Part shown: one piece after another, positions 60,376-64,000 of the stretch
Numbering within the stretch: the stretch's first letter is position 1
How the letters are laid out: every line of letters begins with the position of its first letter
Notes under the pieces: generated by a model
Told to the model about the DNA's origin: nothing
Seen by the model: the letters and a program-made list of their open reading frames with translations, nothing else
Database searches by the model: none
Source: Polaromonas sp.
Lineage (GTDB): Bacteria; Pseudomonadota; Gammaproteobacteria; Burkholderiales; Burkholderiaceae_C
Direction of reading: 5' to 3'
Length of the DNA: 64,000 nt
Assembly: GCF_029945685.1 (NCBI RefSeq)
Contig: NZ_JAQSDA010000013.1
Coordinates: 1 to 64,000, forward strand
Translations under genes and position numbers: made by a program

Positions 60376-60679
60376 GGAAATCTCCTTCGTGGTTGTAAAA
60401 AAAGGGGCTTGCCTTGAACGCCATCGTCAAGTGCCAGAACACGATAGCCCCATTCAGGCACTGCGTCTAATTGCCGGCATCAATCTGAAAAAAAGAGAAA
60501 AGCTATAAATCAAGTGCAATTGATAATTATTCTCAATAAATCGCACCCACCACCAGCTGATCTGCACTTGGCAGGGCAAAGTAGTTACGTTATAGTAAAT
60601 GCATTATGAATAGGTGAATTTGAACCCTGCTCACTCCAGGGCACTCAAACACCCGAACCCACCCAATCCGGAGATCGCC
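60376..60679. other. Divergent intergenic region between rubrerythrin and VOC genes
   Basis: A 304-base AT-richer gap. It holds the Fur-like box at 60521-60535, midway between the two start codons, and an AT-rich stretch TTACGTTATAGTAAATGC at 60587-60604 that could be part of the VOC-gene promoter. No small gene was recognised. Confidence 0.55.
60521..60535. promoter_or_regulatory. Fur-like box
   Basis: TGATAATTATTCTCA fits the 7-1-7 Fur inverted repeat TGATAATNATTATCA with one mismatch. It is nearly equidistant from the rubrerythrin gene (minus) and the VOC gene (plus), so the direction of control is not decided by position. Confidence 0.65.
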
Positions 60680-61324
60680 ATGGCCGCCCAGATGACCGCC
60701 CCCACCCTGCGCCCTGCCAACACGCCGCTGCCGGCGCCCGCAGCGGTGCAGCAACTGCACCACTACGCCTACCGCGCCAAAGACGCCGAGGAAACCCGGC
60801 ATTTTTACGAGGACATCCTCGGCCTGCCGCTGTACCACATCATCCAGAGCGACTACGTTCCAAGCACCGGCGAGTACTGCCCCTACACGCACTTCTTCTT
60901 CCGCCTGCAGGACGGCTCCTTCATCGCTTTTTTCGACCTCGGCAATGACGAGGCGGCCCTGCCCTCGCCCAACACGCCGCTGTGGGTCAACCACATCTCG
61001 TTTCGCGTCGATACCGTGAACGACCTGGAAGCCATGAAGGCGCGCCTGGAAGCCGACGGCGTCGAGGTGCTGGGCGTGACCGACCACCACATCTTCAAGA
61101 GCATTTACTTCTTCGACCCCAACGGCGTGCGCCTGGAACTGACGGCGCAGCTGGCCGACGAGTTCCAGATGCTGGAGGAAAGCAAGACCGCCCACGCCCG
61201 CCTGGCCGAATGGACAGCACGCAAGCAGCAATGGCGCAAGGACAAGGCGGCCGGCCAGGCCGCCGAAGCCCTGAAACCGCAGCAAAACGACAGACCGGAG
61301 TTCGGTGGTAAACCCGCCGCCTGA
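60680..61324 (+). CDS. VOC-superfamily metalloenzyme (glyoxalase/dioxygenase type)
   Basis: A 214-residue protein with one VOC module pair. Metal ligands are likely the His in QLHHYAYRAKDAEETRHFYEDILGLPLYH, the His in VNHISFRVDTVNDLE and the Glu in GVRLELTAQ. Such proteins act as extradiol dioxygenases, glyoxalases or ring-fission isomerases. ATG 60680 follows GGAG. It precedes a flavin monooxygenase and a DUF2783 gene, a recurring trio thought to act on aromatic compounds. Confidence 0.85.
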   Translation: MAAQMTAPTLRPANTPLPAPAAVQQLHHYAYRAKDAEETRHFYEDILGLPLYHIIQSDYVPSTGEYCPYTHFFFRLQDGSFIAFFDLGNDEAALPSPNTPLWVNHISFRVDTVNDLEAMKARLEADGVEVLGVTDHHIFKSIYFFDPNGVRLELTAQLADEFQMLEESKTAHARLAEWTARKQQWRKDKAAGQAAEALKPQQNDRPEFGGKPAA

Positions 61325-61337
61325 GGCGCCCCGTTTA

Positions 61338-61390
61338 CTATTATTTTGATAGCTGCTTGCGCCCGACCGACGAGGGCCAGGCCCGAAAAA
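61338..61390 (+). repeat. R1 repeat between VOC and monooxygenase genes
   Basis: ACTATTATTTTGATAGCTGC, then TTGCGCCC and CGAGGGCCAGGCC. It sits just after the VOC stop and before the monooxygenase ribosome site. Confidence 0.75.
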
Positions 61391-61427
61391 CACTGAAAAC
61401 AAATCAACGCCGGGAGCGAGAAACGCC

Positions 61428-63152
61428 ATGCTGGAGAGACCATCTGCCTACGCCCGGGCGGCGTTCACCAACGGTTATGAGTTCACCCAGGGCACGGGCT
61501 ACGCCCTGCCTGAATACCCTTTCGTGGCCCCGCCCGAACTCGGCGCGAAACAGCTCAGACGCCATCCCATCGTCATCGTCGGCGGCGGCATCACCGGCCT
61601 GAGCCTGGCCTGCGCGCTGGCGCGTTACGGGGTCGAGGCTGTGCTGCTGGATGAAGACAACAGCGTGGGCGTCAAGGGCGCCTCGTCGCGCGGCATCTGC
61701 TACACGCAGAAGTCGCTGGAGGTCTTCCACCGCCTCGGCATCTATGAGCGTATTGCCGCCAAGGGCGTGCAGTGGAGCGTGGGCCGCACCTTCGCCGGCG
61801 ACGACGAGGTCTATTCCTTCGACCTGCGCCAGCAGAGCAACTTCAATCTCTCGACCCAGCCGCCCTTCATCAACATCCAGCAGTTCTATATCGAGGGCTA
61901 CCTGGTCGAACGCATCTACGAACTCGGCCATGTGGACCTGCGCTGGAAGTCGCGCGTCACCGCCTTCACGCAGAACGCCGATGTCGCCACGCTGACCGTG
62001 GAAACACCTGCCGGCAGCTACCAGATCGAGGCCGAGCATGTGATCGACGCTTCCGGATCACACACGCCCTTCCACGACTGGGTGGGCGCCTCCATGCAGA
62101 ACAAACGCGGCGATGACCGCTGGTGCATCGCCGACGTGCGTTTTTCGAAACATCCGCCGGTCGAGCGCCACACCTGGATCGAGGCACCCTTCAACGACAA
62201 CCGCGCGGTCTGGCAGCACCTGATGGCCGATGACGTCTGGCGCATCGACTACCAGATGGCGCCCAACGCCGATCCCGACGCCGTGAGCCGCGAGGACGTG
62301 GTGCGCGAACGCCTGCAGCGCCAGTTCGGCAAGGACGTCGAGGTCGAGATCGTCTGGGTGGGCCCCTACGCCTACCGCAGCCGCTGCCTGGACAAGCTGC
62401 GTGTGGGACGCGTGTTTTTCATGGGCGACACCGCAAAAATAGTCAGCCCCTTCGGCGCACGCGGCGGCAACACCGGCGTGGCCGATGCCGACAACCTGGC
62501 CTGGAAGCTGGCCGCCGTGCTGCGCGGCCGTGCCAGCGTCACGCTGCTGGACAGCTACAACGCGGAACGCCTCGAAGCAGCCCAGCAGAACGTGCAGGTG
62601 ACCAACCGCACCGCGCGTTTCCTGCGTCCGGCCGACGGCATGGAGCGCTGCTTTCGCACCGCCGCCATCAGCCTGGCCAAGCAATACCCGTTCGCGCGCT
62701 CGCTGGTCAACACCGGCCGCATGGCGGTGGCCAACACCTACACGCGCTCATCCATCTGCGACAACACCGGCGGCCAGTCGGTGCAGAACGTGGCTTTCCG
62801 CTGGGCAGACGGTTCGCCAGGAGCGGTCAACGAGTTGCTGCAGTGGGCCGACGGCGACCTGCTGGTACTGGTATTCGGCGAACTCCCGGCCGCCGGCCTG
62901 CAGCGCCTGCGGCAACTTGCCCAACACGCCCCGGTGCGCAGCGTTCAGGTGCTGGGCCCGGACGAGCGCGCACAGGCGCGTGAACATGTGCGCGACATCA
63001 ACCAGCGGGGCACCGGCCACTTGCAGGGCGCCTGCCATGTGTTTGGTCACGCCTGGGCCCTGGTGCGGCCCGACGGCTACCTGGCCGCCACCGGCGAGGC
63101 GGTGGACGGCCACCTGGTCGCCGCTGTCGAAAAAACCCTCGGCCTGCGCTGA
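61428..63152 (+). CDS. FAD-dependent aromatic monooxygenase (MhpA/PheA-like)
   Basis: A 574-residue class A flavoprotein hydroxylase: GxGxxG fingerprint in VIVGGGITGLSLACALARYG, second flavin motif in VFFMGDTAKIVSPFGARGGNTGVADADNLAWKLAAVLRG, and a C-terminal thioredoxin-like domain (LLVLVFGELPAAGLQRLR). It hydroxylates a phenolic or aryl-propionate type substrate using NAD(P)H; the exact compound is not predictable. It is preceded by the VOC gene and followed after 17 bases by the DUF2783 gene. Confidence 0.88.
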   Translation: MLERPSAYARAAFTNGYEFTQGTGYALPEYPFVAPPELGAKQLRRHPIVIVGGGITGLSLACALARYGVEAVLLDEDNSVGVKGASSRGICYTQKSLEVFHRLGIYERIAAKGVQWSVGRTFAGDDEVYSFDLRQQSNFNLSTQPPFINIQQFYIEGYLVERIYELGHVDLRWKSRVTAFTQNADVATLTVETPAGSYQIEAEHVIDASGSHTPFHDWVGASMQNKRGDDRWCIADVRFSKHPPVERHTWIEAPFNDNRAVWQHLMADDVWRIDYQMAPNADPDAVSREDVVRERLQRQFGKDVEVEIVWVGPYAYRSRCLDKLRVGRVFFMGDTAKIVSPFGARGGNTGVADADNLAWKLAAVLRGRASVTLLDSYNAERLEAAQQNVQVTNRTARFLRPADGMERCFRTAAISLAKQYPFARSLVNTGRMAVANTYTRSSICDNTGGQSVQNVAFRWADGSPGAVNELLQWADGDLLVLVFGELPAAGLQRLRQLAQHAPVRSVQVLGPDERAQAREHVRDINQRGTGHLQGACHVFGHAWALVRPDGYLAATGEAVDGHLVAAVEKTLGLR

Positions 63153-63169
63153 ATCCGGAAAAACCTCCC

Positions 63170-63379
63170 ATGAAAACCGAAACCGCCATGAAGACCACCC
63201 CCAACTTTCAGGATGCGGATGCGTTTTATGAATCCCTGCTCGACGCCCACCAGGGCCTGAGCCGCGAGCAGTCCGAGCTGCTCAACGCCCGGCTGATCCT
63301 GATCCTGGCCAACCAGCTGGGTGACACGCCGCTGCTGCAAGCCTGCATCGCCGCGGCCAGGCCGGCCGACACCGCCTGA
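63170..63379 (+). CDS. DUF2783 family small protein
   Basis: A 69-residue protein of the DUF2783 family: MKTTPNFQDADAFYESLLDAHQGLSREQSELLNARLILILANQLGD. A small helical protein, function unknown, typically encoded immediately after a flavin monooxygenase, so a subunit or stabilising role is likely. The ATG at 63170 has GGAAAA upstream; an ATG at 63188 is also possible. Confidence 0.75.
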   Translation: MKTETAMKTTPNFQDADAFYESLLDAHQGLSREQSELLNARLILILANQLGDTPLLQACIAAARPADTA

Positions 63380-63437
63380 CGCGGCACGGGCTCAATGAGG
63401 GCCCCGGCCCCGCCGGTGCAGCGAGTCGAATAAAATC

Positions 63438-63493
63438 GGGGCAGTACCTCCAACCCAAGGCGGCATCCGAGCGATGCCGTTTTTCATTGCCCC
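63438..63493 (+). promoter_or_regulatory. Structured leader with terminator-like hairpin directly before valS
   Basis: The outer arms GGGGCAGT (63438-63445) and ATTGCCCC (63486-63493) can pair and abut the valS ATG. Inside them CGGCATC (63461-63467) and GATGCCG (63473-63479) form a 7-bp stem followed by TTTTT (63480-63484), the layout of an intrinsic terminator. A TAAAAT at 63431-63436 could be the promoter -10. This could be an attenuator or RBS-masking element for the synthetase gene. Confidence 0.5.
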
Positions 63494-64000
63494 ATGACTG
63501 ACTCCGCCAAGCCCACGCCCGCAGCCCCCGCAGCCGATACCCCGAATGCGAGGCTGACCGTACCCACGCCAGGCCTGGACAGCCTGGCCAAGTCCTTCGA
63601 GCCGGCCGCCATCGAAAGCCAGTGGGGCCCGCTCTGGGAAGGCAGCGGCATGTACGAACCGACGCTGGATACGGCCAGGCCCTCGTTTTCCATCCAGCTG
63701 CCGCCGCCCAATGTGACCGGCACCCTGCACATGGGTCATGCCTTCAACCAGACCATCATGGACTCGCTCACGCGGTACCACCGCATGAAGGGCGACAACA
63801 CGCTGTGGGTGCCGGGCACCGACCATGCAGGCATTGCCACGCAGATCGTTGTGGAGCGCAAGCTGCAGGGCGAGGGCAAGAGCCGCCACGACCTGGGCCG
63901 CGAAAAATTCGCCGAAAAAGTGTGGGAATGGAAGGAAGAGTCTGGCACCACCATCACGCGCCAGATGCGACGCATGGGCGACTCGGTGGCCTGGAAACAC
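63494..64000 (+). CDS. valS: Valyl-tRNA synthetase (5' part, truncated by window edge)
   Basis: The first 169 residues of Val[17 protein letters not shown], a short Ala/Pro-rich leader, then [19 protein letters not shown], the class I HIGH signature as HMGHAFNQ within [15 protein letters not shown], and [20 protein letters not shown]. It is open to the end of the window. The ATG lies immediately after a structured leader. Confidence 0.95.
   Translation, partial: MTDSAKPTPAAPAADTPNARLTVPTPGLDSLAKSFEPAAIESQWGPLWEGSGMYEPTLDTARPSFSIQLPPPNVTGTLHMGHAFNQTIMDSLTRYHRMKGDNTLWVPGTDHAGIATQIVVERKLQGEGKSRHDLGREKFAEKVWEWKEESGTTITRQMRRMGDSVAWKH

Noticed and set aside
1..64000. CRISPR array, prophage, rRNA or tRNA genes
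   Set aside because: No regular spacer-repeat array, phage gene set, rRNA sequence or cloverleaf-type tRNA sequence was recognised by eye. A tRNA/rRNA scan could settle small RNA genes.

Overview
This window is GC-rich, densely packed bacterial chromosome from a betaproteobacterium, most likely family Comamonadaceae (Polaromonas, Rhodoferax or Variovorax relatives). The evidence is the hemC-hemD-hemX-hemY operon, a Bug/TctC-type binding protein, an NdvB-like protein, an alpha-2-macroglobulin/PBP1C pair, a VOC/flavin monooxygenase/DUF2783 cluster, and several dispersed repeat families. The genus is not resolved. No prophage, full-length transposase, CRISPR array, rRNA or tRNA gene was seen; valS runs off the right edge.

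Layout. 0.2-4.5 kb: haem/tetrapyrrole operon hemCDXY on minus, divergent from ppc (4.6-7.5 kb). 7.6-16.9 kb: three small hypothetical genes and an 8.2-kb cyclic beta-1,2-glucan synthase-like gene. 17-22.4 kb: a periplasmic Cache protein, a lone ABC ATPase with degenerate catalytic residues, a DTW-domain tRNA-modification enzyme, an AI-2E-family transporter and a LytTR/LytS-type two-component pair. 22.6-28.0 kb: argH, then an OmpR-type two-component pair followed by an HtrA/DegQ protease. The promoters of the pair and of the protease carry the same PmrA/QseB-like direct-repeat box at identical spacing. 28.0-37.2 kb: a repeat-rich intergenic region, alpha-2-macroglobulin and pbpC. 37.3-43.3 kb: L-lactate dehydrogenase-like enzyme, a membrane protein with a degenerate GGDEF domain, and a chorismate mutase / Bug protein / PhzE-like chorismate enzyme operon. 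43.3-49.6 kb: two cytochromes c, dinB, a nucleoside permease-like lipoprotein, and a probable secreted set (DUF3034 protein, truncated haemoglobin, cupredoxin). 49.6-54.2 kb: DUF3455 lipoprotein, ECF sigma/anti-sigma pair, TPR protein, dienoyl-CoA isomerase-like crotonase. 54.3-60.4 kb, minus strand: queF, an alpha/beta hydrolase, a prolyl-4-hydroxylase-like oxygenase, yaaA, and a DUF3501/Fe-S oxidoreductase/rubrerythrin module with a Fur-like box upstream. 60.7-64 kb: VOC protein, flavin monooxygenase, DUF2783 protein and valS behind a structured leader.

The most striking large-scale feature is the load of short dispersed repeats. A ~55-bp family (called R1 here) occurs at least ten times. 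Several copies lie inside genes (hemD, dinB, twice in pbpC) and are read through in frame; hemD and dinB use the same repeat frame and share a recognisable peptide. pbpC has absorbed five repeat-derived segments from three families, one of which forms part of its N-terminal hydrophobic segment. A ~165-bp MITE-like element ends exactly at the regulatory box of the protease gene.
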